A DNA stretch of 10,135 bases from JBCCSZ01 sp039199225 (GCA_039199225.1 JBCCSZ010000285.1:1-10135); one strand, 5' to 3'. Counted from the stretch's first letter, positions 1 through 7,892 are shown. Made by a program: numbers and translations. Notes: generated from the sequence alone by a model not told the origin.

Positions 1-361
1 CTTGTTTTTTAAGTATTTTCTTTATTGTATTCATGTCCGCATCTTTATGGACTTATATAAAGCTACAATATACATAAAAATAAAGAAATAAATAATTATT
101 TTATTAAGTCTGACTTATTATATTTTTGGAAAGTGGTGGTTGAATTAGGCTCTTTTGGATTTTAAGGGAAGGAGTTTGTTCGGCTAAAGTCCAAATGTGC
201 CTAATTGTGGGTGGATTTTTTGTTTTTTATGCCCTACAACTGGATTATCTAATAAACTAGACCGAATATATAATGGATACAGCCATATTTTTAATCGGCG
301 AGAATTAACAGGAAGTATGACATAAGTTTATGCTTATTCATCATTTCCAAAATTAAAGCCA
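1..361. other. AT-rich intergenic region before the first gene
   Basis: No open frame of useful length is visible on either strand in these 361 bases. The stretch is very AT-rich over the first 130 bases and contains one clear structure, the long hairpin at 143-206 followed by T runs near 216-228. Single matches resembling the Bacteroidetes -7 consensus TAnnTTTG occur (TATTTTTG at 121-128 and TAAGTTTA at 323-330). Neither has a TTTG element 19-21 bases upstream, so I do not call a promoter. The leader of the gene starting at 362 probably begins somewhere after the hairpin. Confidence 0.6.
143..228 (+). terminator. Long imperfect hairpin followed by T runs; possible terminator of an upstream gene
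   Basis: Two 22-base arms, 143-164 and 185-206, pair with 19 Watson-Crick pairs, one G-U pair and only two T-T mismatches (151/198 and 153/196), around a 20-base loop. The outer eight pairs are AATTAGGC against GCCTAATT. T-rich runs follow at about 216-221 and 223-228. The roughly nine-base gap between stem and T run is longer than in a classical intrinsic terminator. It could instead be a structured RNA leader, a protein-binding site or a small inverted-repeat element. The pairing itself is read directly from the sequence; the role is inferred. Confidence 0.5.
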
Positions 362-2752
362 ATGAAAAAATGTCTAAATGTATTCTATTTGATTTTGTGT
401 ACTTGTTTTATCACCTACGGCTATGCCCATCAAGCCGATGAGCATTTACCGAGTATTTCTGTTACGGAAAAAAACGACTTCACGGAAACCTGCTCTTACA
501 TTGATAGACTAGAGTGTGTTGTGGAAGAGGGTTGTCGAAGGACCTATGAATTTCGCATCATTTTCTGTGAAGGAGGCGAGGCAGCTTTTATTATAGGGGT
601 TAGTTCACAACTTGGAATTGTGTACGATTTGCAATTTAGCAACCGGCCTTTTCCTGCGCCTCCTGGAGAATACATCGTCTCCGGCACCTTTGAACCGGCT
701 GTCGGCGTAAATGAATTTTGCCTAGATATAGTGTATGACGACGGAATACTGATTGATCCTACACCTCTAGAAATTCAACTTTGCAGTGATTTACCAGACT
801 GTCCCTGTATGGTTAGCAATGAGGTAATCAATCAGCCGGAATGCATCCGACCGGGCGAAGTTTTCTGTATAGAATACAATTTTGATTTTTGTGGAGACAG
901 TGGCCTTCCTTTGGAGTGGGTGGTTGATGGCACAGGCTTTAGTGTTATCCCTAATGGCGCAGATGATATTGTGCTTGTAGGTCCCAACAGCGTGGAGGTC
1001 TGTTTTATCTACCGAGGAGACTGCCCGAATCCCAACCGCCTAAACTTTGCCCTCAATGGCGCCATTGAAAATACAGCTTGCGAGCTTCGATTCAACACCA
1101 ATTTTCGCTGCTGCCCTTGCATACCCTTAGCCCCCAGCATAACATTTGGCAATTGTACTTCCGAAGGCATCAGTCAATTCTATCAGTACACCATCTTGGT
1201 TCCAGGCGGAGCAGATATTGCGGGTGATTTTGACCTTTCCACTCAACTGGGCATTTTGACGCCCCCTCTGTGGAGTGTTGCACCCAACGGTCTTGACCTC
1301 CTCATCAACGGTATCCTTCGGATTGATGGTGCCACGCCAGGTGAAATCTGCCTCACACTAGACCCTGATGATCCCATTTACTGCCCAGTAGAAGATATTT
1401 GCTTTGACCTCCCTCCCTGTTGCGAACGAATCCATACTTTCAATCCCACAATGAGCTGTGAGGTAGGGGAAGAAGGAAGAGTTTATGATTTCAGCTTTGA
1501 GATAGGCAGACCCCAGGGACGAAGCTTTGCCTTTACTGTTTCAACAACTTGTGGCAGAGCTAATTTTAATTCTATCCTAACAACTGTCAATAGTTACACA
1601 ATCAGTGGTACCCTGCGAGACCTTCAAGTTGAACCGGGAGAAGTCTGCTGCTTCGACATCAACTATACGGACCCCTCCATATGCGACGACCAACTCTGCA
1701 TTGAGATTCCCGAATGCGAAGGATGTTACGACAATTTGGTCGTCGATGCGCCAGATTGTCTTGAATCATCCGGTCAGACATTTTGCGTTACCTATACCTT
1801 CGACTATTTTGGACCTCCTACCACTGGCGTTTCCATTACTTGGTTTCCACTGCTCTCGACCTCTAACGATATTCAGTTGTTATCTGCCACCAACCAAACA
1901 CCTGGCCTGAGTGGTAGTGCGGTAACAGTCGGTGAGAATACCTGGGAACTTTGCTTTACCTATGGCACCGATGCAACTGTTTGTGAAGGGACCGTTCCCC
2001 TTGATGTGAGGGCCGTTATGTTTACAAGCGAAGGGATTGAGTGCTGTTCGTTCAGAGATGCTATTGATTTTGAATGCTGTTGTGACGTCCCAGATATTGC
2101 CTTTGAGTGGTGCGGCGTCGATGGTGAACAGCTCAAACTGGTAGCGGAATCCCTTGGAAGGGAGGAAATGGATTTATCGTCGATGGTCGATGGATTAAGT
2201 GACTGTGATGGCCAACCCTGCTGTTTCATCTGTGAGGATGGCATTGGTCCCATCTTCGCATTGGATGCCAACACCCAGGCCATTTTTCCAAATCCCCCAT
2301 ATACTTATCAGTGGGGAGGACCGATCGATGGGCCAACCAACCAGGCTTTCATCATTGGAAAACCCGGAGTAACCTACACGGTTACAGTGACCAATACCAG
2401 TCAGGAAAACTGCAGCACCGTAGCCAGCATTACGGTTGATTGTAGTGGTGGTGGAGGTCAACTTAGGGAAGACCCATTCGTGCTGCAATGGCAACAAGAG
2501 CTGGGGCAGGACCTACGGGTATTCCCCAATCCAAGCAGTGATCAATTGCGATTGAATGGCTCGATGATTCGGGAAGGCGTACAGGTCCGACTGATCAGCT
2601 TGACTGGCCAACAGCTGTTGACGCGAGCGGTTCAAGACCGAGGCCAAATGCAGCTGAATACCACAGAGCTGCCTGCAGGTACTTATTTTATCCAATTACA
2701 AGATGCACAGGGCAGATTGCTAACAAGCCAGCGCATTGTAATCATGCATTGA
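362..2752 (+). CDS. Secreted cysteine-rich modular protein with T9SS type A sorting domain
   Basis: This 796-residue protein starts with a signal peptide (KK, then a hydrophobic stretch, likely cut after about residue 22). The body is rich in cysteine and built from repeated modules. A-type units at about 56-147, 253-353 and 354-452 each end in a pattern like LC-x-D/E-L/I-P-x-C. B-type units at about 148-250 and 453-573 begin near a P-E/D-C element and carry FCI/V-x-Y-x-FD and W/V-E-V/L-CF-x-Y motifs. A further Ig/PKD-like segment (about 580-694) contains YTYQWGG and YTVTVTN. A Gly-rich linker leads to a T9SS C-terminal domain (about 717-796) with RVFPNPSSD, LTGQQLL, LPAGTYFIQL and a final short strand. 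This implies Sec export, then T9SS secretion and surface anchoring or release. The paired cysteines suggest disulphides. Start ATG 362 gives the signal peptide directly. No enzyme motif is seen; adhesin or structural roles are guesses. Confidence 0.93.
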   Translation: MKKCLNVFYLILCTCFITYGYAHQADEHLPSISVTEKNDFTETCSYIDRLECVVEEGCRRTYEFRIIFCEGGEAAFIIGVSSQLGIVYDLQFSNRPFPAPPGEYIVSGTFEPAVGVNEFCLDIVYDDGILIDPTPLEIQLCSDLPDCPCMVSNEVINQPECIRPGEVFCIEYNFDFCGDSGLPLEWVVDGTGFSVIPNGADDIVLVGPNSVEVCFIYRGDCPNPNRLNFALNGAIENTACELRFNTNFRCCPCIPLAPSITFGNCTSEGISQFYQYTILVPGGADIAGDFDLSTQLGILTPPLWSVAPNGLDLLINGILRIDGATPGEICLTLDPDDPIYCPVEDICFDLPPCCERIHTFNPTMSCEVGEEGRVYDFSFEIGRPQGRSFAFTVSTTCGRANFNSILTTVNSYTISGTLRDLQVEPGEVCCFDINYTDPSICDDQLCIEIPECEGCYDNLVVDAPDCLESSGQTFCVTYTFDYFGPPTTGVSITWFPLLSTSNDIQLLSATNQTPGLSGSAVTVGENTWELCFTYGTDATVCEGTVPLDVRAVMFTSEGIECCSFRDAIDFECCCDVPDIAFEWCGVDGEQLKLVAESLGREEMDLSSMVDGLSDCDGQPCCFICEDGIGPIFALDANTQAIFPNPPYTYQWGGPIDGPTNQAFIIGKPGVTYTVTVTNTSQENCSTVASITVDCSGGGGQLREDPFVLQWQQELGQDLRVFPNPSSDQLRLNGSMIREGVQVRLISLTGQQLLTRAVQDRGQMQLNTTELPAGTYFIQLQDAQGRLLTSQRIVIMH

Positions 2753-2772
2753 GTACAAATCAATGTTTTATA

Positions 2773-2813
2773 GGGAGCGGAAGAGGCCACTGGTCTCTTC
2801 TGCTTCTGTTTTT
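2773..2813 (+). terminator. Intrinsic terminator after the cysteine-rich protein gene
   Basis: Arms 2773-2788 and 2792-2807 form a GC-rich stem of about 16 pairs, including several G-U pairs, around the three-base loop ACT. The core is GCGGAAGAGGCC against GGTCTCTTCTGC. A T run at 2809-2813 follows directly. It lies 20 bases after the stop codon at 2752, so the gene at 362 and the gene at 3006 are probably separate transcription units even though both encode T9SS cargo. Confidence 0.85.
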
Positions 2814-2867
2814 AGCCTTGTCCTGCTGGCGAGTCTGAAACGACCTCCTACCAATGCGCGATACCAC

Positions 2868-2901
2868 TTTGATATTAAAAGTTATACTTTCGTATGATTT
2901 G
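2868..2901 (+). promoter_or_regulatory. Weak candidate Bacteroidetes promoter for the FG-GAP gene
   Basis: TTTG at 2868-2871 is followed after 21 bases by TATGATTTG (2893-2901), one base longer than the Bacteroidetes -7 consensus TAnnTTTG. Transcription from here would give a leader of roughly 95-100 bases before ATG 3006. GTATGATTT recurs at 2944-2952, so a second site or operator is possible. The match is imperfect and the region is AT-rich, so this is a suggestion only. Confidence 0.22.
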
Positions 2902-3005
2902 GGCATAAAGTGTTAAAATAAAGAAAGAGAAAAGCAAAAAATAGTATGATTTTAGTGTAATCGTGTAGTACCTAGTGTTTTAAAGCAATACCCAATATCC
3001 GAGAT

Positions 3006-5447
3006 ATGAAAACGAAACAATTTACGCGACTTCTCCTGTATTACTGCCCAAAAGAAATGGGGCTTCTCCTAGTCTTTACCACCCTTTTCGCTCTTTCGGG
3101 ACTAGCACAATTTGGCGACTACCATGTGGTCACCATCTGCCAAACTTGTCAGGCCAGCGCCGTACACACAGCGGATTTGGATGGAGACGGCGATGAGGAC
3201 GTACTCTCCGCTTCTTTACAAGATGACAAGGTAGCTTGGTATGAAAATTTGGGTGATGGCACCTTTGGTGTTCAAAATGTCATCAGTACGGAGGCCAAAC
3301 AGCCTGCGGCGATACACAGCGCAGATTTGGATGGGGATGGCGATTTGGATGTCCTTGCCGCCTTCATTTTGGATAAGAAGATAGCTTGGTATGAAAACTT
3401 AGGCAATGGCCTATTTGGAAGTCTGCGGCTTATTACGGAAGAGCTCAATTTTGCTAAGACCGTTTATGCACATGATATGGATGAAGATGGGGATATGGAT
3501 GTCGTTTGTGATTACCGTGGCTCTGTCATTGGCTTGGCTTGGCATGAAAATCTGGGCGATGGCACCTTTGGAACGCTACATCCCCTTCAAGGCAATACCA
3601 ATTTAGTGGAATCTATTGTTGCAGCAGATTTAGATGGAGACGGCGATGAAGATTTACTGGCAGCTGCTGATGAAGAGATCATCTGGTACGAAAAGCTGGC
3701 TGACGGTTCCTTTGAAGCGCTGAAAGTCATTTCCGAGCTTGCACCAAGAGCCAAGTCTGTTTTTGCCGCCGATTTGGATGGGGATACGGATTTAGATGTG
3801 GTCTATGTTTCTGAAAGTAACAACATCATAGCCTGGAACCGCAATGCTGGAAATGGCTCATTCATGGATCAGGAGATTATCTCTACCGAGGCGCGAGACC
3901 CCCAAGCTGTATTTGTCACAGACCTGGACCAGGATGGCGATTTGGATGTCATTTCCGGCTCTAGTGGCGATGATAAAATCGCATGGTATAAAAACCAGGG
4001 GAATGGACAGTTTGGCCCTCAAATCATTATCCAGGATGAAGCCTGGGGTATCCTGTCGATTGATGCAGAAGATTTAGATCAAGATGGCGATATGGACATT
4101 GTTGCTGCAACAGCCGCAGACGATAAAATAACATGGTATGAAAACCAAGACAACAACGATTTCGAACCTTACTTCATTTCTTCCTCAGAGGCCAATGCCC
4201 CTGCATTTGTATCTGTGGGAGATTTGGATGGCGATGGCGACAAAGATGTATTGGCCACTTCTTTACTGGACAATAAAATATCGTGGTTTGAAACTACAGG
4301 CAATGGCCAATTTGGAGATCAGCATGTCATCACAATTACAGAGAATCCACGTCTGGCACTGGTGGCAGACCTAAATGGAGATGGCGCCTTGGATGTCCTT
4401 TATTCCTCCCTTGAAGAGTTGGCCTGGTATCAAAACGATGGAACTGGATCGTTTGGCGACCCAAATATTCTTGCGCAAAAAACCAATCCCGCCTTTGCAA
4501 CATCTGCTGTAGATATTGACCAGGATGGGGATTTGGATGTCCTTGCAGCACTGTTTAACAAATTGGTATGGTTTGAAAATCCAGGAGATGGGCAATTTGA
4601 GCCAGAAAAAGCCATAGACCCTCAATTGCCCGCCTTTATTTCACATCTAGTAAGCTCAGATTTGGATGAAGATGGCGACCTTGACATCCTTGCATTATCC
4701 ACGAATCTAAAAAGTATATTTTGGTACGAAAATGAAGGGAATGGACAATTTGGCGATCAGATCATCATTGCGACCCAATCAAGCAGTATGACTTCAATCT
4801 CCGTTGCCGATCTAGATGAAGATGGCGACCAGGACATTCTTTACACATCTATCATCAACAATACCGTCGGATGGTACGAAAACCTTGGAAAAGGAGACTT
4901 TGACGATCAAATCACCTTCATTGCTCAATTAAATAATGCCCGATTGAGTGCCATTTCAGATTTGGACAGGGATGGCGATATGGACATCATCATTGGTGCC
5001 TCATTTATAGACAATATTGTATGGTACGAAAACCAGGGAAATGGCGTTTTTAGCGAACAAAAAAACATCATCACCGAGCTAGCTCTTCCCAGCGCCATCC
5101 TGATTTCAGATTTTGATGAGGATGGAAATATGGACCTACTTGCCGCCTTTGAAAGTTTGGATTTAGTGATCTGTTCTGAATTTGACGTAGAGGTAGGCAC
5201 CCATCAACTAGCAGGCAAGCAACTAAGCATTTATCCAAACCCCTCGAACGATCGGATTTACATCAAAACGGAACATATTTTCGACTATGCCATTGAATTG
5301 TACGACTTGTACGGCAGACAGATCATGCGTAGTGACAATAGCAAGAGCATTGATGTAGCTAACTTAGTAAATGGCATTTATTTGCTCCAGATCCGGGATG
5401 CACAAAACAATCAGCAAATTGTAGAGAAAATTATCGTATCAAGATAG
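3006..5447 (+). CDS. Secreted FG-GAP/VCBS repeat protein with T9SS type A sorting domain
   Basis: This 813-residue protein has an N-terminal hydrophobic signal segment (about 19-34, ending SGLA before QFGDY). The ATG at 3057 (Met18) would give a shorter signal peptide but lose the positive n-region, so ATG 3006 is kept. The body is 14 tandem units spaced about 49-50 residues apart. The DxDxDGDxD loops run from about residue 56 (ADLDGDGDEDVL) to about 701 (SDFDEDGNMDLL), and most units continue into WYEN-x-G-x-G-x-FG. These acidic loops are typical calcium-binding FG-GAP/VCBS repeats that fold into beta-propellers, so two seven-bladed propellers are arithmetically possible. Loop 9 (DLNGDGALD) and the last unit, which lacks WYEN, are the most diverged. 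A T9SS C-terminal domain occupies about 740-813 (SIYPNPSND, YDLYGRQI, NGIYLLQI, final VEKIIV). The protein is probably extracellular or surface-bound; its ligand is unknown and no catalytic domain is visible. Confidence 0.95.
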   Translation: MKTKQFTRLLLYYCPKEMGLLLVFTTLFALSGLAQFGDYHVVTICQTCQASAVHTADLDGDGDEDVLSASLQDDKVAWYENLGDGTFGVQNVISTEAKQPAAIHSADLDGDGDLDVLAAFILDKKIAWYENLGNGLFGSLRLITEELNFAKTVYAHDMDEDGDMDVVCDYRGSVIGLAWHENLGDGTFGTLHPLQGNTNLVESIVAADLDGDGDEDLLAAADEEIIWYEKLADGSFEALKVISELAPRAKSVFAADLDGDTDLDVVYVSESNNIIAWNRNAGNGSFMDQEIISTEARDPQAVFVTDLDQDGDLDVISGSSGDDKIAWYKNQGNGQFGPQIIIQDEAWGILSIDAEDLDQDGDMDIVAATAADDKITWYENQDNNDFEPYFISSSEANAPAFVSVGDLDGDGDKDVLATSLLDNKISWFETTGNGQFGDQHVITITENPRLALVADLNGDGALDVLYSSLEELAWYQNDGTGSFGDPNILAQKTNPAFATSAVDIDQDGDLDVLAALFNKLVWFENPGDGQFEPEKAIDPQLPAFISHLVSSDLDEDGDLDILALSTNLKSIFWYENEGNGQFGDQIIIATQSSSMTSISVADLDEDGDQDILYTSIINNTVGWYENLGKGDFDDQITFIAQLNNARLSAISDLDRDGDMDIIIGASFIDNIVWYENQGNGVFSEQKNIITELALPSAILISDFDEDGNMDLLAAFESLDLVICSEFDVEVGTHQLAGKQLSIYPNPSNDRIYIKTEHIFDYAIELYDLYGRQIMRSDNSKSIDVANLVNGIYLLQIRDAQNNQQIVEKIIVSR

Positions 5448-5660
5448 TAGCTGTTGTCCTAGCATTATTCCATATCCGTTGATCAATAAAACCTCAACAT
5501 CCAATCTTTGGTCGTTGAAATTGGATACGATGCCTGATGGATAAACACCCCCTAAGAATTTTCCTTCACCAATCATCCACAAATAATCGGTGTTGTAAGC
5601 TTTTGCCCGTGACGAACACCTGCATATTGTTGGTGGCCCTATTCCTTTTCTATACCCCAT
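5439..5660 (-). CDS. Doubtful short ORF, possible remnant gene
   Basis: This is a 73-codon frame on the minus strand whose 3' end overlaps the end of the FG-GAP gene by nine bases (convergent). It is the only long frame filling the 5448-5713 gap. A stop codon (TAA, complement of 5661-5663) lies directly before its ATG, so it cannot be extended. The predicted peptide has a compact, plausible look in its second half (YLWMIGEGKFLGG, then a stretch ending INGYGIMLGQ) with no signal peptide or clear membrane segment, and I recognise no family. It may be a real small gene, a decayed fragment or chance. Confidence 0.22.
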   Translation of the reverse strand: MGYRKGIGPPTICRCSSRAKAYNTDYLWMIGEGKFLGGVYPSGIVSNFNDQRLDVEVLLINGYGIMLGQQLLS

Positions 5661-5713
5661 TTAATTGCTTTCTTTAGAACTGATTGTCTTTTAATCATCT
5701 GTTAAACTTTGTC

Positions 5714-6193
5714 ATGAGGCCATTTTTACTTTATCTCTCCATCGCCATTTTTTCAATTTTCATTGGCAGCCAAATAACCGAAGGAGTCCTTCTGGTTCCG
5801 TATTGGAAATCCTTATCTACAAATGATTTTTATGCATATTACCAACAATCTGGACCCTCGATCGGTCAATTTTACACCATCTTAACCGTCGTTGCAGCGC
5901 TGATCCCTATTTCGATTTCAATTTATTGCAAACAGATGAATTCAAAGGCACTCAAATTTGCTTTGATTTCGTCTTTCTGTGCCATTCTATTTATTGCTTG
6001 TTTTTATGTCTATTTCAAAGGTACAAATGAATTATTCTACCAAGCTTCTCTTTCAGATTTAGAGCTGAAAAAGGAATTGATTACTTGGAATTATTGGCAC
6101 TGGGGCAGGATTGTAGTAGAACTTATTTCGCTATTCTTTTTAATCCTCACTTTGGTTAAGATTGATGCTCATCATACCAAAGAAGCCCTATAA
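5714..6193 (+). CDS. Small integral membrane protein, DUF1772-like
   Basis: The open frame can start at TTG 5684, but ATG 5714 is preferred because it places the first membrane helix right at the N-terminus (MRPFLLYLSI). The resulting 159-residue protein has four predicted helices at about 4-27, 53-71, 80-100 and 131-149. The pattern of a G-x-x-x-x-E/P-W/Y segment after helix 1 and a W-x-YWHW-GR motif (about 125-132) at the start of helix 4 resembles DUF1772 (anthrone oxygenase-like) membrane proteins, which have about this length. The biochemical role in bacteria is unknown. It stands alone, with gaps of over 150 bases on both sides and no clear terminator. The family assignment is from memory of the motif layout and is tentative; that it is a membrane protein is firm. 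Confidence 0.8.
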   Translation: MRPFLLYLSIAIFSIFIGSQITEGVLLVPYWKSLSTNDFYAYYQQSGPSIGQFYTILTVVAALIPISISIYCKQMNSKALKFALISSFCAILFIACFYVYFKGTNELFYQASLSDLELKKELITWNYWHWGRIVVELISLFFLILTLVKIDAHHTKEAL

Positions 6194-6289
6194 CAAAACA
6201 GCTTTGAGTACGTATACCACGCGTCACATTCCGCTGCTGATCGAAGTGAAACATGAACCACCTAAGTCAATTGTTTTAGAGAAATATTC

Positions 6290-6322
6290 TTTGCGGATGC
6301 TGACATACGGTATACATATTTG
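6290..6322 (+). promoter_or_regulatory. Candidate Bacteroidetes-type promoter for the coiled-coil gene
   Basis: TTTG at 6290-6293 matches the Bacteroidetes -33 element. After a 21-base spacer comes CATATTTG (6315-6322), which differs from the -7 consensus TAnnTTTG at one fixed base. Initiation about seven bases downstream would give a leader of roughly 20 bases before the start at 6351. Spacing and motif are both good, but the region is AT-rich and no experiment supports it. Confidence 0.38.
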
Positions 6323-6350
6323 AGTTACACAATATCAAAACATTAATCCA

Positions 6351-7271
6351 TTGGATAAGTCCATAAAAGACAGAATACGCGAGTTAAAAGCTGCTCAGCT
6401 AGCTGAAAACTACTTATTGGAATTAAATAAGAGAGAGAAAACCCTCCTTGAAAGAAAAGAAAAAATTGACTCATTGATAAATAAAAGAGGTGAACTAATA
6501 GATCAATTAAATTCCAAATCCTTACTAGGTAATTATTTTAAAATATTAGGCAAAAAGAATAATGCACTAGAAATTTCAAAACAGTATTACCTCGAATTAG
6601 TCCTGGAGTACGATGAAATAATCAACCTGATAGATAAGATCAATTTTGAAAGAGACATCCTAAAAAACAAAGTAAACAACACTACCGATCTCAAGAGGAA
6701 ATTAAAAGAAGAGATTGCTACTAAAGAACATGCAATCACCTCTCCTAAGATGGTAAAGATTTTAAAAATCAAACACAAAATCGAAAATAAAATTGGAATT
6801 CATTTTGAAATTGAAGAAGCAATCAAGGCAGGAGAAAAAGCAATAAAGATGTTTGATAAAGCCCTAAAAATAATCATGGACGAAGCAAACAACATCGAAC
6901 AAGCTACTAAATACGATAAAGAGGTATTTGATTTTAACATCACTAAATTGGAGTCTTACCAAATCAGCATAATCAACATCCAACATTCTATGCTAAAATT
7001 TGAATCAGAAGTAAATGACATTTACAAGTATCTGTTCAAAGAACATTCCCGCAAGTTTTCGACCAGCGATAATTTCTTAGGACAGCATAGAAGCAGATTT
7101 GTCCAGAACCTAAATAGCAAAAACAAATTAATCGATTGCTATGGCTTTTTAAAAAATCAGAAAAAAGTTATTCAAGATTTCCTCTTCACACTAGGAGAAG
7201 ATGCAAGAAGTCTCAGCCTTGAAATCACCAAGTTGGAAAGCCTTGAAAACGAACTATTAAGTAATCTTTAA
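6351..7271 (+). CDS. Hypothetical cytoplasmic coiled-coil protein
   Basis: This is a 306-residue protein in a visibly AT-richer, lysine/asparagine/isoleucine-rich style than the genes to its left. There is no signal peptide and no membrane segment. Charged heptad-like sequence covers about residues 5-55 (LKAAQLAENYLLELNKREK), 85-128 and 155-230, with a short tail helix at about 285-304, so the protein should be mostly long helices. I recognise no enzymatic motif, P-loop or DNA-binding fold. The frame opens after a TGA at 6321-6323 and has no ATG near its beginning; TTG 6351 is the first usual start and ATT 6342 is an alternative. A candidate promoter ends 28 bases upstream. It lies between a conserved-looking membrane gene and a degenerate stretch, which suggests accessory DNA. 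The function is unknown. Confidence 0.75.
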   Translation: MDKSIKDRIRELKAAQLAENYLLELNKREKTLLERKEKIDSLINKRGELIDQLNSKSLLGNYFKILGKKNNALEISKQYYLELVLEYDEIINLIDKINFERDILKNKVNNTTDLKRKLKEEIATKEHAITSPKMVKILKIKHKIENKIGIHFEIEEAIKAGEKAIKMFDKALKIIMDEANNIEQATKYDKEVFDFNITKLESYQISIINIQHSMLKFESEVNDIYKYLFKEHSRKFSTSDNFLGQHRSRFVQNLNSKNKLIDCYGFLKNQKKVIQDFLFTLGEDARSLSLEITKLESLENELLSNL

Positions 7272-7276
7272 AGCAG

Positions 7277-7669
7277 TTGTATGGCGATGGCAGCAGCGAT
7301 CATAGACAACCCACAGAGCGCCCTTTGAGAGACGTCCGTGTATCCTCCAAGAAATACAAAAAGATTAACCATTCTTCCATCCAGGTTCACAGCTCAGGTA
7401 AAAGTGATTGTAAAGGAAAAAGAAGACCGAGACTAAAGTCCATTAGGGTACGAAGAGTACCAATACTCAATACCTACAGACTTCGAATAATCACTCGTAT
7501 TTACAGTTCAGATTGGATGGATACAAAGGCAAATAGAATCTCAACAGCCTTAACTGCAGCAAGAATCATAATCAGTCGCTCACCTGAGACATACCTAATT
7601 CTCCACCTATCAAAATACCATTTCTTTCAAGATCTCGCCGAAGTAGTTGCTAGGGTTGGTAATAATTAA
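7277..7669 (+). pseudogene. Open frame in degenerate DNA, possibly a decayed TonB-like C-terminal domain
   Basis: The frame is open for 130 codons from a TTG but reads badly: it is arginine/serine-rich and has no consistent secondary structure. Its first part (about codons 2-43, through SSIQVHSSGK) resembles the lead-in to TonB C-terminal domains of Bacteroidetes energy transducers, where a GKVxVKVxVDRDGKV strand follows. Here a one-base shift after SSGK gives VIVKEKEDRD and then a stop. A further one-base shift gives KVH, a stop, then GTKSTNTQYLQ, like the GSTTxNxYL segment of that domain. I read this as a gene broken by frameshifts, not a working protein. The similarity is judged by eye. 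The alternative is that the frame is meaningless. Confidence 0.3.
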
Positions 7670-7851
7670 AAGATGAAAGTAGTAGCTACCTCTATTTGGT
7701 AAGATAGGTTCTTCAATGATAAGAGGCCAAAATCTTCAACGAAGGAAAAACGAAGTCCGACACTATTGACAAAAGCAAATTATCTTTGTCTTGACAGTAT
7801 GTATACTACTTGATGTTGAAACTATATTGAAACCAACACTATATAAACTAG

Positions 7852-7890
7852 AAAAGAGTCACAAGATTTTCTCTCGTAACTCTTTTATTT
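7852..7890. terminator. Bidirectional-looking intrinsic terminator
   Basis: AAAAGAGT (7852-7859) pairs perfectly with ACTCTTTT (7879-7886). The stem continues inward with two further pairs (7861/7877, 7862/7876) and three more (7864-7866 with 7872-7874), separated by single mismatches, around the loop TTTTC (7867-7871). That makes 13 pairs in all. The T run on the right and the A run on the left give the layout of a terminator usable from both strands. It separates the degenerate stretch at 7277-7850 from the integrase control region. Confidence 0.65.
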
Positions 7891-7892
7891 AG

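Noticed and set aside
1605..1910. Open frame of 101 codons inside the cysteine-rich protein gene, same strand, other frame
   Set aside because: It is a shadow of the long gene, with no protein-like features and no start signal.
1960..2695. Three minus-strand open frames under the 3' part of the cysteine-rich protein gene
   Set aside because: They lie opposite a well-supported gene with signal peptide and sorting domain. Their sequences are low in structure and look like antisense reading.
2814..2870. GC-richer intergenic piece after the first terminator, suspected insertion-sequence remnant
   Set aside because: No terminal inverted repeat, target duplication or transposase-like translation could be seen.
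4336..5200. Several minus-strand open frames under the FG-GAP gene
   Set aside because: They are periodic shadows produced by the repeated DNA of the FG-GAP units.
7610..7735. A 41-codon minus-strand stretch containing NPSNYFGEIL, reminiscent of the CPNYFGE motif of steroid 5-alpha-reductase-like membrane proteins
   Set aside because: It is very short and has no start codon. It stops right after the motif and no continuation of that family is visible in neighbouring frames. A chance resemblance is the simplest reading.
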